Numbered from the stretch's first letter, positions 18,037 through 27,463 are shown. The stretch: 59,971 nt of DNA from Streptosporangiales bacterium (GCA_009380095.1 WHSL01000007.1:1-59971), one strand, 5' to 3'. The notes: generated by a model not told the origin, from the letters alone. A program made the numbers and translations.

Positions 18037-18896
18037 CGGCGGCCGGCCCCGCGAGCGGTGCGGCGACCGGCACGGCGACAGGCACGGCGACCGGGGGCGG
18101 CGTCCATGCCGAGCCGTTCTACCTCCCGGTCGGGGACGAGGTCACCGTGTTCACCGCGGCGTACGCCGAGCGGAGCCCGGTGCTGCTCAAGGGCCCCACC
18201 GGCTGCGGCAAGACCCGGTTCCTCGAGCACATGGCGTGGCGGCTGGCCGGTGGCCGAGAGCGGCCCCTGACCACCATCGCCTGCCACGAGGATCTGACCG
18301 CGAGCGACCTGGTCGGCCGCTATCTGCTCAACGCCGGCGGCACCACGTGGGTGGACGGCCCGCTGACCCAGGCGGTGCGGAACGGCGGGATCTGCTATCT
18401 GGACGAGGTGGTGGAGGCCCGTACCGACACCGTCGTGGTGATCCACTCGCTCACCGACCACCGGCGGCTGCTGCCGATCGCCAAGCGCGGCGAGACCATC
18501 ACGGCCCACGACGAGTTTCTGCTCGTGGTCTCGTACAACCCCGGCTACCAGTCGACGCTCAAGGACCTCAAGCCGAGCACCCGGCAGCGGTTCGTGGCGA
18601 TCGAGTTCGACCACCCGGACGAGGCGACGGAGCGCCGGATCATCGCCCACGAGGCGAGCGTCGACGCGGCCACCGCCGCCACCCTGGCGAGCCTGGGCCG
18701 GCAGATCCGCAACCTCGACGACCAGGGCCTGGTCGAGGGGCCCAGCACCCGGCTGCTCATCTATGCCGGGCGGCTCATCCGCCGGGGTGTGCCGCCCCGG
18801 CGGGCGTGCCGGGCTGCGATCGTGGACGCGATGACCGACGACGGGGTGCTGCGCGACGGCATCGCCGAGGTGGTCGCCGCGGTCGTCCCCGAATGA
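18033..18896 (+). CDS. MoxR-class AAA+ ATPase, CbbQ/NorQ/NirQ-like
   Basis: A 287-residue AAA+ protein. Walker A GPTGCGKT is at about residues 54-61, the CHEDLTASDLVGR segment that follows is typical of CbbQ/NorQ, Walker B is ICYLDEV and the sensor region reads LLVVSYNPGYQ with the pre-arginine TRQRFVAIEF. Relatives work with a VWA partner to insert or free cofactors (CbbQO for Rubisco, NorQD for NO reductase). Here the VWA partner is the next gene (ATGA overlap) and the likely client is the preceding NicX-like protein. The first 20 residues are a low-complexity Ala/Gly/Thr tail. Confidence 0.88.
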   Translation: MTAAGPASGAATGTATGTATGGGVHAEPFYLPVGDEVTVFTAAYAERSPVLLKGPTGCGKTRFLEHMAWRLAGGRERPLTTIACHEDLTASDLVGRYLLNAGGTTWVDGPLTQAVRNGGICYLDEVVEARTDTVVVIHSLTDHRRLLPIAKRGETITAHDEFLLVVSYNPGYQSTLKDLKPSTRQRFVAIEFDHPDEATERRIIAHEASVDAATAATLASLGRQIRNLDDQGLVEGPSTRLLIYAGRLIRRGVPPRRACRAAIVDAMTDDGVLRDGIAEVVAAVVPE

Positions 18897-21226
18897 CCGC
18901 CGGCGACGCGAACGGCGTGGACGGCACGGCCGACGCGGGCGGCGCCACCGGCATGGACGGCACGGCCGACGCGGGCGGTCCGGGCGGCGCTGCCCACGCC
19001 AGTAGCGCCCACGCGGGTGGCGAGGGCGGCCCGGGCAGCGCGGAGGCCGGCGCCGGCGTGGCGACGCTGGCCGCGGCCCGGCCGGTGCTCGACGTGTTCT
19101 ACCGCGCGCTCAGCGGCCGGCCCGCGCACCTGCTCGGGCGGGTCGGTGACGAGGATCCGGCGCAGGCGCCCGACACCCACACCACGATCCGGCTGCCGAA
19201 CCGGATCGACCGGTTCGGCGAGCTCCGGCAGAACCGCGACTGGTACACGGTCGCGCTCACCCACCGTGCCGCCCACTACGCGTGCGGCAGCTTCGGCTTC
19301 CGGCTGGGGCGGCCCTCGCGGCTGCGGCCGCGGCTGACCGGCGGTGTCGCCGCACTGACCGGGCTCGACCCGGAGACCGATCTGGAGCGGGTGTTCCGGT
19401 CGGTCACCTACCGCGAGCTGCTGATCGAGGTGTTCACCATCGCCGAGGATCTGCGGATCGATGCCGCGATCCCGGCGCGATACCCGGGGGTGACGGCGGC
19501 GCTGGCCCGGGTCCAGGCCGCCGAGCTGGCCGCGCGGCCCCAGCCTGCCGCGCTGCCACCCAGGTCGGCACTGCTGGAGACGTTCGTTCGGCTCAGCCTC
19601 GGCGCGGCCGGGCTCGCGCCGCTCCCGGCCGGGCTGCACCGGCCCGCGGTCCGGATGGCCGCCGCGGCGGCCGAGCTGCGCGACCCGGCGGCCCAGGTCG
19701 AGGACGCGGTGGAGGTCGCGCTCCGCGTGTACGAGCTGATCACCCGGCTGCCACCGCTCGCCGCCGCGGGACCACCGGCCGTTCCCACCGGAGACACGGT
19801 GCCTGCCGAGGGCGCCGTCCCCGCCGGAGACACCGTGCCTGCGGGAGACGTCGTGCCCGCCGAGGGCGCCATTCCCGCCGGAGATGCCGTAGCCGCCGGG
19901 CGGGGCGTGGGCGCGCGGGAGTCGTCCTGGGGGCTTCGGTTGCCGGAGCCGAAGCGGAGCCGGCTGGAGGGGGACGCGGTGCTCGACGCCTCGGTGGGCG
20001 CCGTGGACTACCGGGATCTGCTCGGCTGGCGGTACGGCGGCTACCACCAGCCCGGCCCGCCCGGTGAGGAGGCCATCTACCGGCTGCGGGCGGTCCCGGG
20101 GAGTGATGACCAGGCGAGCGGCGACGACGCGGATGAGGACGACCGCCCCGAGGGCCCGCCGGAACCGCTGCCGCACGAGGACCATGAGTGGCACGTCGAC
20201 CACTACGAGCACCTGCACGGCGCGCTGAACGCCGAGGCCGCCGGCGAGTACCTCTACCCGGAGTGGGATCACGTGCGCGGGCACTACCGGGACGACTGGT
20301 GCCGGGTACGGGAACGCATGCTGCCACCCGGCGGTTCGAGCAGGCTGTACGACGCGACACTCCGCGGCTACCGCGATGTGCTGCCGCGGATCGTCGGGCG
20401 GCTGGAGCGGTGGGCGCCCGAGGGGCGGCGGCTGGTCGGCCGCCAGGTGGAAGGCGACGACCTCGACCTGGACGCGTGCGTCGAGGCCGCGGTCGACCTG
20501 CGGCGCGGCCACTCCCCCGGCGAGGCCGTCCACCGCAGGCTGCGGCGGGTGGCCCGGGACGCCGCCGTGGTCTTCCTCGTCGATCTCAGCTCGTCCACCG
20601 CCGAGCGGGTCGATGGCGACCCGGCGGGTGAGGCACGACTCGCGGCGATCCACGGCCGGCCGTACCGGCGGATCATCGACCTGGAACGCGAGGCCGTCGC
20701 GCTGCTGCTCGCGGCGACCCGGCGTACCGGCGACGCGACCGGCGTCTACGGCTTCTCCGGCACCGGGCGGGCCGACGTCCGGCTCGACGTGGTCAAACGG
20801 CTGGACGAACCGATGTCACGGCAGGTGGCCGGCCGGATCGAGAACCTCCGCCCGGTGCACACCACCCGGATGGGGCCGGCCATCCGGCACGCGACCGCGC
20901 GGTTGCGCGCCTGGCAGGCGTCGACCAAGGTCCTCGTGCTTGTCTCGGACGGCCGGCCGTTCGACCGCGACTACGGCCAGGAGTACGGCGAGGGCGCGGA
21001 GCTGGAGTACGCCGTACGGGACACCCGCAAGTCCCTGGAGGAGACCTCCGCCGCCGGGATCCGGCCGTTCGTGCTGACCGTCGACACCGGCGGCCACGAC
21101 TACCTGTCGGACCTGGCCGGTGACACCGGGCCGGACGGTACGGGCATCGGCGGCGAGGTGCTCTCCGACGTCACCGAGCTCCCGCTCCACCTACTCACCC
21201 TCTACCGGCGCCTCTCCGGGCGCTGA
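18893..21226 (+). CDS. VWA-domain protein, CbbO/NorD-like partner of the MoxR ATPase
   Basis: A 777-residue cytoplasmic protein. The C-terminal VWA domain starts near residue 555 with the MIDAS motif DLSSSTAE (Asp564) and VLVLVSDGRPFDRDYG further on. The N-terminal part includes a degenerate duplicated Gly/Asp/Ala segment (residues 6-30) and a central tandem of six-residue units like VPAGDT/VPAEGA (about residues 298-338) that probably acts as a linker. ATG at 18893 overlaps the ATPase stop; the open frame extends upstream but only inside the ATPase gene. CbbO/NorD proteins tether the AAA+ ring to its metalloenzyme client, which fits this three-gene unit. Confidence 0.85.
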   Translation: MTAGDANGVDGTADAGGATGMDGTADAGGPGGAAHASSAHAGGEGGPGSAEAGAGVATLAAARPVLDVFYRALSGRPAHLLGRVGDEDPAQAPDTHTTIRLPNRIDRFGELRQNRDWYTVALTHRAAHYACGSFGFRLGRPSRLRPRLTGGVAALTGLDPETDLERVFRSVTYRELLIEVFTIAEDLRIDAAIPARYPGVTAALARVQAAELAARPQPAALPPRSALLETFVRLSLGAAGLAPLPAGLHRPAVRMAAAAAELRDPAAQVEDAVEVALRVYELITRLPPLAAAGPPAVPTGDTVPAEGAVPAGDTVPAGDVVPAEGAIPAGDAVAAGRGVGARESSWGLRLPEPKRSRLEGDAVLDASVGAVDYRDLLGWRYGGYHQPGPPGEEAIYRLRAVPGSDDQASGDDADEDDRPEGPPEPLPHEDHEWHVDHYEHLHGALNAEAAGEYLYPEWDHVRGHYRDDWCRVRERMLPPGGSSRLYDATLRGYRDVLPRIVGRLERWAPEGRRLVGRQVEGDDLDLDACVEAAVDLRRGHSPGEAVHRRLRRVARDAAVVFLVDLSSSTAERVDGDPAGEARLAAIHGRPYRRIIDLEREAVALLLAATRRTGDATGVYGFSGTGRADVRLDVVKRLDEPMSRQVAGRIENLRPVHTTRMGPAIRHATARLRAWQASTKVLVLVSDGRPFDRDYGQEYGEGAELEYAVRDTRKSLEETSAAGIRPFVLTVDTGGHDYLSDLAGDTGPDGTGIGGEVLSDVTELPLHLLTLYRRLSGR

Positions 21227-21228
21227 CC

Positions 21229-21266
21229 CCGCCGGGGCCTGCGTCCGGTACGCAGGCCCCCGGCGG
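21229..21266. terminator. Bidirectional terminator-type hairpin between convergent genes
   Basis: CCGCCGGGGCCTGCGT and ACGCAGGCCCCCGGCGG form a GC-rich stem of about 16 pairs with one bulge and a five-base loop. It lies exactly between the ends of the VWA gene (+) and the cupin gene (-), as expected for a shared terminator. Confidence 0.7.
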
Positions 21267-21281
21267 TTCCCGCTCCGCGTC

Positions 21282-22253
21282 TCAGTCCGGCCGTACGTCC
21301 TCCGGCCAGTCGGGAATCGTCGCGTCCGGCGCCTTGGCCAGTTCCTCCGGCGGTTCCTCCAGTAGGACGAGCGGGTCGAGGAGCGCTTGCATCGTGGTGA
21401 GCATGGTCTCCATCAGGTGCATCCGGACCAGCCGCGCCGGGCGCTCCGGGTCGTCGTTGAAGTGCTGGTGCCAGATGAAGTGGTCGACGACCAGCAGGTC
21501 ACCGGCCTCCCACGTCTCCTCCCGGCCGCCGGTGGCCTGCTCGCCGAAGTAGCTGTGCCCGCGGCCCTCGACGACGTACAGCAGGGCCTCGCCGGGATGC
21601 CGGTGCTTGGCCTGGAACAGCCCCGGCCCGAGCTGGATCATGACCATCGTCAGTCCCGACGTGACCGAGCCGATCGAAAGGTCCACGAGGAACTTGCTCC
21701 GCGTCCCCTTGGGGTTGGGGCGCAGTTCGATCGCGTCATAGTCGGTGTGCAGCCGTCCCCGCCTGCCCCCCGAGGCCTCGGTGGGGTCGGGCCGGTCGGC
21801 GGGGAGCGTCCAGGCCGAGCCGAGGCTCTCAAAGACCGGCCGCGAGCCGCACGACAGCAGCACCGCGCCGCGTGGGTCGTCGGTGCCGTGCCGGTACGCC
21901 GCCCAGTGCGGCACGTGGATGGCGTCCCACGGCCGCCAGGGAATGCGGCGGCCGTCGACCTCGGTCCACCCCGTACCCGAGACCACCAGGTAGATGGTGT
22001 CCCAGGACTCCCGGATCGCGGTGCCGGCGGCGCCCGGTTCCAGCCGGTACTCCGTACAGTCGACCAGCTTGGTCGGCCGGCCCGCCGCGGCGCCGATGTA
22101 ATGGCCGGCCGTCACGCCCGGCCCGTGCGGCCGCCGTTCGACATCGCCGGCGCGGATCACGGTCTGCCGGTACGCCCGCCAGCCCTCGGCCTGGGCCTTG
22201 CGCCGGTCCCGCTGCACCTCATAGTGGGAACGGGTCTCGGTTCGGGTCCTCAT
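21282..22253 (-). CDS. Double-cupin protein (gentisate dioxygenase-like) with degenerate N-terminal metal site
   Basis: A 323-residue bicupin paralogous to the protein at 38640 (both start ..RT.T...HY.VQ..RR and end with WPE.VRP). The C-terminal cupin keeps a full metal site (KHRHPGEALLYVVEG and FIWHQHF). In the N-terminal cupin the paralog's HRHSWD reads IRESWD (residues 80-85), so two ligands are lost. Cupins of this type include ring-cleaving dioxygenases. ATG at 22253 has AGAGG upstream and aligns with the paralog's start; a GTG at 22268 would overlap the upstream TctC stop. It is the last gene of the tct operon, so it may act on the imported compound. Confidence 0.8.
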   Translation of the reverse strand: MRTRTETRSHYEVQRDRRKAQAEGWRAYRQTVIRAGDVERRPHGPGVTAGHYIGAAAGRPTKLVDCTEYRLEPGAAGTAIRESWDTIYLVVSGTGWTEVDGRRIPWRPWDAIHVPHWAAYRHGTDDPRGAVLLSCGSRPVFESLGSAWTLPADRPDPTEASGGRRGRLHTDYDAIELRPNPKGTRSKFLVDLSIGSVTSGLTMVMIQLGPGLFQAKHRHPGEALLYVVEGRGHSYFGEQATGGREETWEAGDLLVVDHFIWHQHFNDDPERPARLVRMHLMETMLTTMQALLDPLVLLEEPPEELAKAPDATIPDWPEDVRPD

Positions 22254-22264
22254 CGTCGCACCTC

Positions 22265-23290
22265 TCACTGTCCCCGGTACGACTTCTCCAGCAGGGCCCG
22301 GTACGGCGCCGGGGCCCGCAGCACCGACTCGGCGACCTTCTTGGCCTGCGGACCGTCGAGGTGCTCGATCGGCTGACCGGACTTTTTCATCTCGCTCAGG
22401 AATGCCGGGTCCTTGCAGACCGCGGCCATGGCCTTCCGCAGCGCGGCCATCCGATCCTCGGGCACCCCGGGCGGGGCCAGCACCAGCCGGCCCATCTCCT
22501 GCATGGTCATGTGCGCCTTGGCCAGCACCGCGTTGCCAGGGTCGAGCTTCAGCTCAGAGAGGGCGGGCACGCCGGGGAGCTCCGGCACCCGCTTCTCCCC
22601 GATCACCAGCACGGCCCGGTGCTCGCCGCGCTTGATCGGTGGCAGCCTCGTGCCCAGCGTGCCGCTGGTCGCGTCGGCGTCACCGGAGGTCACCGCCAGC
22701 TCGGTCTCCGCCGACCCCTTGTAACCGGTGATGATCTTGCCGTCGATGCCGAGCACCGGGAACAGCACGGTCCCGTCGATGTGCTCCGAGCCGCCGGGGC
22801 CGGAGCTGGCGAACCGCACGCCCTTCCCGTTCCGTACGTCCTCGATCGACTTGTACTTCCCCGTCGCCTGGACGTGCAGCACGCGAGGGTCGGCCGCCAC
22901 CCGGGCGACGAACCCGAACTCGGGGAGCTTGAAGGACGCGCCCTCGGCGTTGCCGAGCACCGAGCCCGCCATGCCCTGCCCGCTGAAGATGCCGAAGGTC
23001 AGCCCGTCCGGCTTGGCCGAATAGACCTTGTTGGCGGCGAGCAGCCCGCCGGCGCCGTCCATGTTCTCCACCACGACGGTGGCGCCGAGCCGCTTCTCCA
23101 GGTGCTTCGCCATCGCGCGAGCGATCAGGTCGTAGCCGCCGCCCGGGCCGTATGACACCACGAAGTGGATGGTCTCGCCCTTGAACGGCGCGTCACCGCC
23201 GCCGGTCACCTGGGCGTTCCCGCATGCGGCGGTGAGGCCGAGCGGTAGCAGGGCGAGGAGCAGGGCGGCCGTCCGCAGAGGTTTCCTCAT
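22265..23290 (-). CDS. tctC: TctC-type tripartite tricarboxylate transporter receptor 1
   Basis: A 341-residue Bug/TctC family extracytoplasmic receptor with signal peptide and lipobox LTAAC at the N terminus (start at 23290; an upstream in-frame start adds a charged tail). Diagnostic TctC elements are FVVSYGPGGGYDLIARA, VVVENMDGAGG and RFASSGPGGSEHIDG. These receptors bind carboxylates and hand them to the TctAB pump. It is one of three different TctC paralogs in tandem before a single TctAB pair. Confidence 0.88.
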   Translation of the reverse strand: MRKPLRTAALLLALLPLGLTAACGNAQVTGGGDAPFKGETIHFVVSYGPGGGYDLIARAMAKHLEKRLGATVVVENMDGAGGLLAANKVYSAKPDGLTFGIFSGQGMAGSVLGNAEGASFKLPEFGFVARVAADPRVLHVQATGKYKSIEDVRNGKGVRFASSGPGGSEHIDGTVLFPVLGIDGKIITGYKGSAETELAVTSGDADATSGTLGTRLPPIKRGEHRAVLVIGEKRVPELPGVPALSELKLDPGNAVLAKAHMTMQEMGRLVLAPPGVPEDRMAALRKAMAAVCKDPAFLSEMKKSGQPIEHLDGPQAKKVAESVLRAPAPYRALLEKSYRGQ

Positions 23291-23318
23291 GAGTGCCTTT
23301 CGCTCGGTTCGGTAAGGG

Positions 23319-24329
23319 TCACGCCCCCGCGCGGACAAGTCGCTGGAACGCCTCGGGCGACCTGAGCACCTCGCTGACGGCCCGTGCCGTCTCGGGGCCG
23401 GAGAGCGGCACGATCGACCGCTTCTGCTTGGCCGCGGCCTGCTTGACGCCGGGATCCTTCAGCGCGCAGTCCAGCGCCGTGCGGAGCGTGGCCAGCCGGC
23501 CGGGCTCCACGCCGGGGGGCGCGACCACCCCGCGGCCGGTGGCCACCAGCGCGACGAGCGCATCGATGACCGGCTTCTGCGCGGTGTCCTTGAGCGGGTA
23601 GTCCGTGGTCGTCGGCGTGTCGGCGACCGGCGCGCCCGCCTTCGGGCCGATCACCAGCAGCGGCCGTACGTCTCCGGACTCGATCGCCGCGAGCTGGCTG
23701 TCCAGCGGCAGGATGTGCGCGTCCGCCTTCCCGGCCAGCACCGCCGCGCGCGCCTCACCCGAGCCGGCGAACCCGGTGATCACCTTGGACGGGAAGCCGT
23801 ACACCTTCGGCAGGACCGAGGAGTTGATGTACTCGTTGCTGCCGGGGCCGGTCGCGACGAACCGCACCGGGCTCTTGCTCTTCAGCAGGTCGTCGAAGCT
23901 CTTGAACCGGCTGTTGGACGCCACTACCAGCACGTTCGGCTCGGTCGAGACCCGGCCGAGCCAGCCGAACCGTTCCAGCTTGTAGCGGGCACCCTCGTCC
24001 TTGGCGATCTGGCTGCTGGCCGCCCCGACGGTGTTGACGATCTGCAGCCGCAGCTCGTCCGGCTTGGCGGCGAAGGTCTTGCTGGTCGCCACCAGACCGC
24101 CGGCGCCCGGCTCGTTCCGGACCACGACGGTGGCCCCGGTGCATTTCTCCACCGCGGGCGCCAACAGCCGGACGTAGACGTCGTACCCGCCGCCGGGCTC
24201 GTACGGCACGACGAAGTCGATCGTCTCGCCCTTCAAGCCGCTCGCCTGGCCGCCACCGGTGGTGGTGGTCTGGCCACCGCATCCGGCCAGCAGGACGACG
24301 ACCGCTCCGAGTGCCACTGCGCGTCGCAT
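23319..24329 (-). CDS. tctC: TctC-type tripartite tricarboxylate transporter receptor 2
   Basis: A 336-residue receptor with lipobox VLLAGC and the family segments VVPYEPGGGYDVYVRL, VVRNEPGAGG and RFVATGPGSNEYINS. It differs substantially from its two neighbours, so the three are old paralogs that probably recognise different carboxylates. The ATG lies two bases beyond the stop codon of receptor 3. Confidence 0.88.
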   Translation of the reverse strand: MRRAVALGAVVVLLAGCGGQTTTTGGGQASGLKGETIDFVVPYEPGGGYDVYVRLLAPAVEKCTGATVVVRNEPGAGGLVATSKTFAAKPDELRLQIVNTVGAASSQIAKDEGARYKLERFGWLGRVSTEPNVLVVASNSRFKSFDDLLKSKSPVRFVATGPGSNEYINSSVLPKVYGFPSKVITGFAGSGEARAAVLAGKADAHILPLDSQLAAIESGDVRPLLVIGPKAGAPVADTPTTTDYPLKDTAQKPVIDALVALVATGRGVVAPPGVEPGRLATLRTALDCALKDPGVKQAAAKQKRSIVPLSGPETARAVSEVLRSPEAFQRLVRAGA

Positions 24330-24331
24330 GG

Positions 24332-25375
24332 TCAGTTCTCCCCGGCGTAGGCGTTCTTCATGATCGATCGGAACTCGGGCGGCGAGTTGAGCAGCCGCTG
24401 GACCAGCCGGTCCACGTCGGCACCGGACATCCAGTTGATCGGCCGCCCGGTCTTGGCCGCCTTGGCGGTGAAGGCCTTGTCCTGCAGGACGCTCTGCAGG
24501 GTGGTGCGCAGGCAGGTCAGCCGGTCCTTGGGGATGCCCGGCGGCCCGACGATCGGCCGGCCGAACGAGAGCAGGTCGACCGTCGACCGCGCCAGGGCGC
24601 GCTGCTGGGGAGTCAGGTCGAGCTCCAGCAGCGCGGGCGTGTTCGGTATTTGGGGGTCCCGCTTGGGGCCGAGCAGCAGCAGCGGCCGGTGGTCGCCGTT
24701 GCGGATCGCCGGCAGCCGGCTGTCGAAGTCCCCGGTCATGCCGTCGACCTTGCCGGAAGTGAGCGCGAGCTCGTTCTCCTCCGAGCCTTCGAAGCCGGTG
24801 ATGATCTTGGCCTTGAGCTTGAAGATGGCCTTGAGCATCTGGCCGTTGACGAAGTCGGCCGCGCCGGGGCCGGTCGACCCGTAGCGGAAGTCATTCGCGG
24901 CGCGTACGTCCTCGAAGCTCTTGAAGCGGCTCTTCGCCGAGGTGGAGAAGATGTGGAAGGACGCGCCGACCCGCCCGATGTAGGAGAGATTGTCGAGGCC
25001 GAACTCCGCGCCGGGGGCGCCCGCGATCGCCGCACCGCCCGCACCGACCGCGTTCATGATGGCCAGGCGCTTGCCGTCCGGTTTCTCGGTCGCCAGCGAG
25101 TTGATCGCGAGCAGGCCGCCGGCGCCGTCCTGGTTCTCCACGATCACCTTGGACTTGAGCCTCTTGGCCAGCTCCGGCGCGATCATCCGCGCGTAGGAGT
25201 CGTAGCCGCCGCCTGGGCTGAACGGCACCACCAGCGAGATCGTCTCCCCTTCGTACGCCGCGCAGCCCTGCTTCCCGGCCGTGGTGGTCCCGCCGGAGGC
25301 GCCGCAGGCGCCGAGCATCGGCACGGTGAGGGCCACCGCCGCGACCAGTGCGAGCATCCTCTGTCGTGGTCTCAT
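24332..25375 (-). CDS. tctC: TctC-type tripartite tricarboxylate transporter receptor 3
   Basis: A 347-residue receptor starting at 25375, where the signal peptide ends in lipobox MLGAC; the open frame runs further upstream but only in the TctB direction. SLVVPFSPGGGYDSYARM, VIVENQDGAGG and RYGSTGPGAADFVNG identify the family. It is the first receptor after TctB in the operon. Confidence 0.88.
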   Translation of the reverse strand: MRPRQRMLALVAAVALTVPMLGACGASGGTTTAGKQGCAAYEGETISLVVPFSPGGGYDSYARMIAPELAKRLKSKVIVENQDGAGGLLAINSLATEKPDGKRLAIMNAVGAGGAAIAGAPGAEFGLDNLSYIGRVGASFHIFSTSAKSRFKSFEDVRAANDFRYGSTGPGAADFVNGQMLKAIFKLKAKIITGFEGSEENELALTSGKVDGMTGDFDSRLPAIRNGDHRPLLLLGPKRDPQIPNTPALLELDLTPQQRALARSTVDLLSFGRPIVGPPGIPKDRLTCLRTTLQSVLQDKAFTAKAAKTGRPINWMSGADVDRLVQRLLNSPPEFRSIMKNAYAGEN

Positions 25376-25412
25376 CTCGACGCCTTTCTCCGGACGGCAG
25401 GTCTCAGGACGG

Positions 25413-25952
25413 TCAGAAGGAGATTCCGGCGGGCATCGGCACCTCGAGAAGCCAGGTGAAGGCCAGCCACAGCACGCCACCCGCCACCGCCGCGTACACA
25501 CCGGCGGCCAGCCAGCTCGCCCCACCGGCCACACGCAGGTACACGAAGGCGAAGACCGGGACGATGACATAGACCCCGGCCAGCCACAGGCCGGCGAAGA
25601 ACGCGGCCACCCAGGCCACGGCCCCGATCCAGGCCCGGGCACCGGCGGTGCCGAAGACGTACTCCATGCTCTGCTCGTCCCGCTCCTCATCACCCTCGGC
25701 CCGCACCCGCGGGGCCGCGGGCTCTCCAGGCTCGGGCCGGGCGGAACGCCGAAACCGGACCGCGAAGCCGAGCAGCTTCAGAACCGCGAACCCGATCCCC
25801 GCGACCGACAGCAGCCGCGGAACGAACGCGGCCCGGAACGGCCAGTCCTGCGCGAGCAGGTAGGCACCGGAGAAGACGACGAGCAGGGTCACGGTCATCA
25901 CCACATCGCCCACCCGGATCCGGGCAGGTGCGGTGTCACCTGTCGAATGCAT
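25413..25952 (-). CDS. tctB: TctB small membrane subunit of tripartite tricarboxylate transporter
   Basis: A 179-residue protein with four predicted membrane segments: VVMTVTLLVVFSGAYLLA, a stretch near AAFVPRLLSVAGIGFAVLKLL, then WIGAVAWVAAFFAGLWLAGV and YVIVPVFAFVYLRV/WLAAGVYAAVAGGVLWLAF after a charged central loop. This is the TctB layout. The ATG at 25952 overlaps the TctA stop codon. Confidence 0.85.
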   Translation of the reverse strand: MHSTGDTAPARIRVGDVVMTVTLLVVFSGAYLLAQDWPFRAAFVPRLLSVAGIGFAVLKLLGFAVRFRRSARPEPGEPAAPRVRAEGDEERDEQSMEYVFGTAGARAWIGAVAWVAAFFAGLWLAGVYVIVPVFAFVYLRVAGGASWLAAGVYAAVAGGVLWLAFTWLLEVPMPAGISF

Positions 25953-27463
25953 CAGCCACCCCTCACTGCGTCGTTCTCGGGAGCGCGGGCGGCCGCGGCA
26001 CGCCGACGCCGGGCACGGATCGGAGGCCACAGCACCACCGCGACCATGCACACCGCGAACGCGATGACCGCCGGATCCTTCAGCCAGGACCAGCCGTCCA
26101 GCGAGTAGGAGAGGAACAGGTACCGTTCGGCCAGTCCGCCCAGGACCACGGCGAGCAGGAACGGCACCCGCGGCCAGCCCCAGTGGATGGCGATCACGCC
26201 GAACACCGCGGCGCCCAGCATCACGAAGATGTCGGCGAAGTCGTTGTTCGCGGTGAACGCGCCGATGCCCAGCAGCACCAGCAGGAACGGGACCAGCCAG
26301 GTCCCGCGGATGAACGTCAGCTTGACCAGGTGCCGCAGCAGCAGGAACGCGACGGCGACCGCGATCAGGTTGGACAGCACGAGGATCCAGACCATGGAGA
26401 AGGTCACGTCCACGTGCGTGGTGAGCATCTCCGGCCCCGGGTTGAGCCCGGTGATCAGGAACGCCCCGAGCAGCACGGCCGTCCCCGCACCCGCGGGAAG
26501 GCCGAACGCGACGGTGGGGATCAGCGACCCGGCGTCCTTGGCGTTGTTGGTGGCTCCGGCGGCGATCACGCCCTCGATCGAGCCCTTGCCGAACCGCTCG
26601 GGCTCCTTGGAGGTCTGCTGGGCGACGCCGTACGCGATGAACTGGGACACGGTGCCGCCCATCCCCGGGACGATCCCGATGCCGGCACCGATCGCGCTGG
26701 ACCGCACCACCACGCCCCAGTGCCGCAGCGTGTCCCGTACGCCCACGCCGATCCCGGACAGCTTGCCGGGCGGGCTCTGCGCGATCGAGGTCTTGCTGAG
26801 CATCAGCTGCAGCACCTCAGCGCCGGCGAACAGCCCCACCACCAGCGGCACCAGGTCGATGCCGTCCCAGAGGTAGAGCTGGTCGAAGGTGTAGCGCGGC
26901 ACACCCGCCTGCGGGTCGATGCCGACCAGCGAGACAAGCATCCCGAAGGCCGCCATCAGGAAGCCCTTCAGCACGTCACCGCCGGAGAGCGTCACCACGA
27001 AGGTCAGCCCGAGCAGCGTCAGCATGAAGAAGTGCGGCGGCCCGGAGGCGAGCACCAGCGGCCGCACGATCGGTACGGAGAGGGCCAGGACGAACGCGCC
27101 GAACACCGCGCCGAGCGCGGAGCTGAACAGCACCGCGCCGAGCGCCCGGCCGGCCTCGCCCCGTTTGGTCAGCGGGTAGCCGTCCAGGACGGCCGCGGCC
27201 GACGTGGCCTCGCCGGGCACGCCGAGCAGCACCGAGGTGATGTCGCCCGTGGTGGCGGTCACCACCCACATGCCGAGCAGGAACGCGAACGCCTGCACCG
27301 GCTCCATGTCGTAGACGAACGGCAACATCAGGGCCAGGGTCACCGCGCCGCCCAGGCCCGGCAGGATGCCGACCACGAAGCCCAGGGCGATGCCGAGCAG
27401 CGCCAGCAGGAATGTGGTCGGTTCGAGCACCTGGAGCAGGCTCGAAAAGAACGCCTCGAGCAT
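25952..27463 (-). CDS. tctA: TctA large membrane subunit of tripartite tricarboxylate transporter
   Basis: A 503-residue permease with about ten to twelve hydrophobic segments. The family signatures GILPGLGGAVTLALMLPF near the N terminus and the second, similar IGIVPGMGGTVSQFIAYG in the middle are present, as is TTGDITSVLLGVPGE. The start at 27463 has AGAAGGG five bases upstream; an alternative ATG 15 bases earlier lacks one. It is the first gene of the tct operon; the promoter should lie in 27464-27568. Confidence 0.92.
   Translation of the reverse strand: MLEAFFSSLLQVLEPTTFLLALLGIALGFVVGILPGLGGAVTLALMLPFVYDMEPVQAFAFLLGMWVVTATTGDITSVLLGVPGEATSAAAVLDGYPLTKRGEAGRALGAVLFSSALGAVFGAFVLALSVPIVRPLVLASGPPHFFMLTLLGLTFVVTLSGGDVLKGFLMAAFGMLVSLVGIDPQAGVPRYTFDQLYLWDGIDLVPLVVGLFAGAEVLQLMLSKTSIAQSPPGKLSGIGVGVRDTLRHWGVVVRSSAIGAGIGIVPGMGGTVSQFIAYGVAQQTSKEPERFGKGSIEGVIAAGATNNAKDAGSLIPTVAFGLPAGAGTAVLLGAFLITGLNPGPEMLTTHVDVTFSMVWILVLSNLIAVAVAFLLLRHLVKLTFIRGTWLVPFLLVLLGIGAFTANNDFADIFVMLGAAVFGVIAIHWGWPRVPFLLAVVLGGLAERYLFLSYSLDGWSWLKDPAVIAFAVCMVAVVLWPPIRARRRRAAAARAPENDAVRGG

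Noticed and set aside
19790-19910. Tandem repeat in the VWA gene as a separate mobile or regulatory repeat
   Set aside because: The repeats keep the reading frame and encode a simple linker (VPAGD/VPAEG units), so they are part of the protein.
18761-20653. A 630-codon leftward open frame opposite the VWA gene
   Set aside because: Antisense shadow of the VWA coding sequence; composition is dominated by Arg/Gly/Pro/Val and no domain is recognisable.
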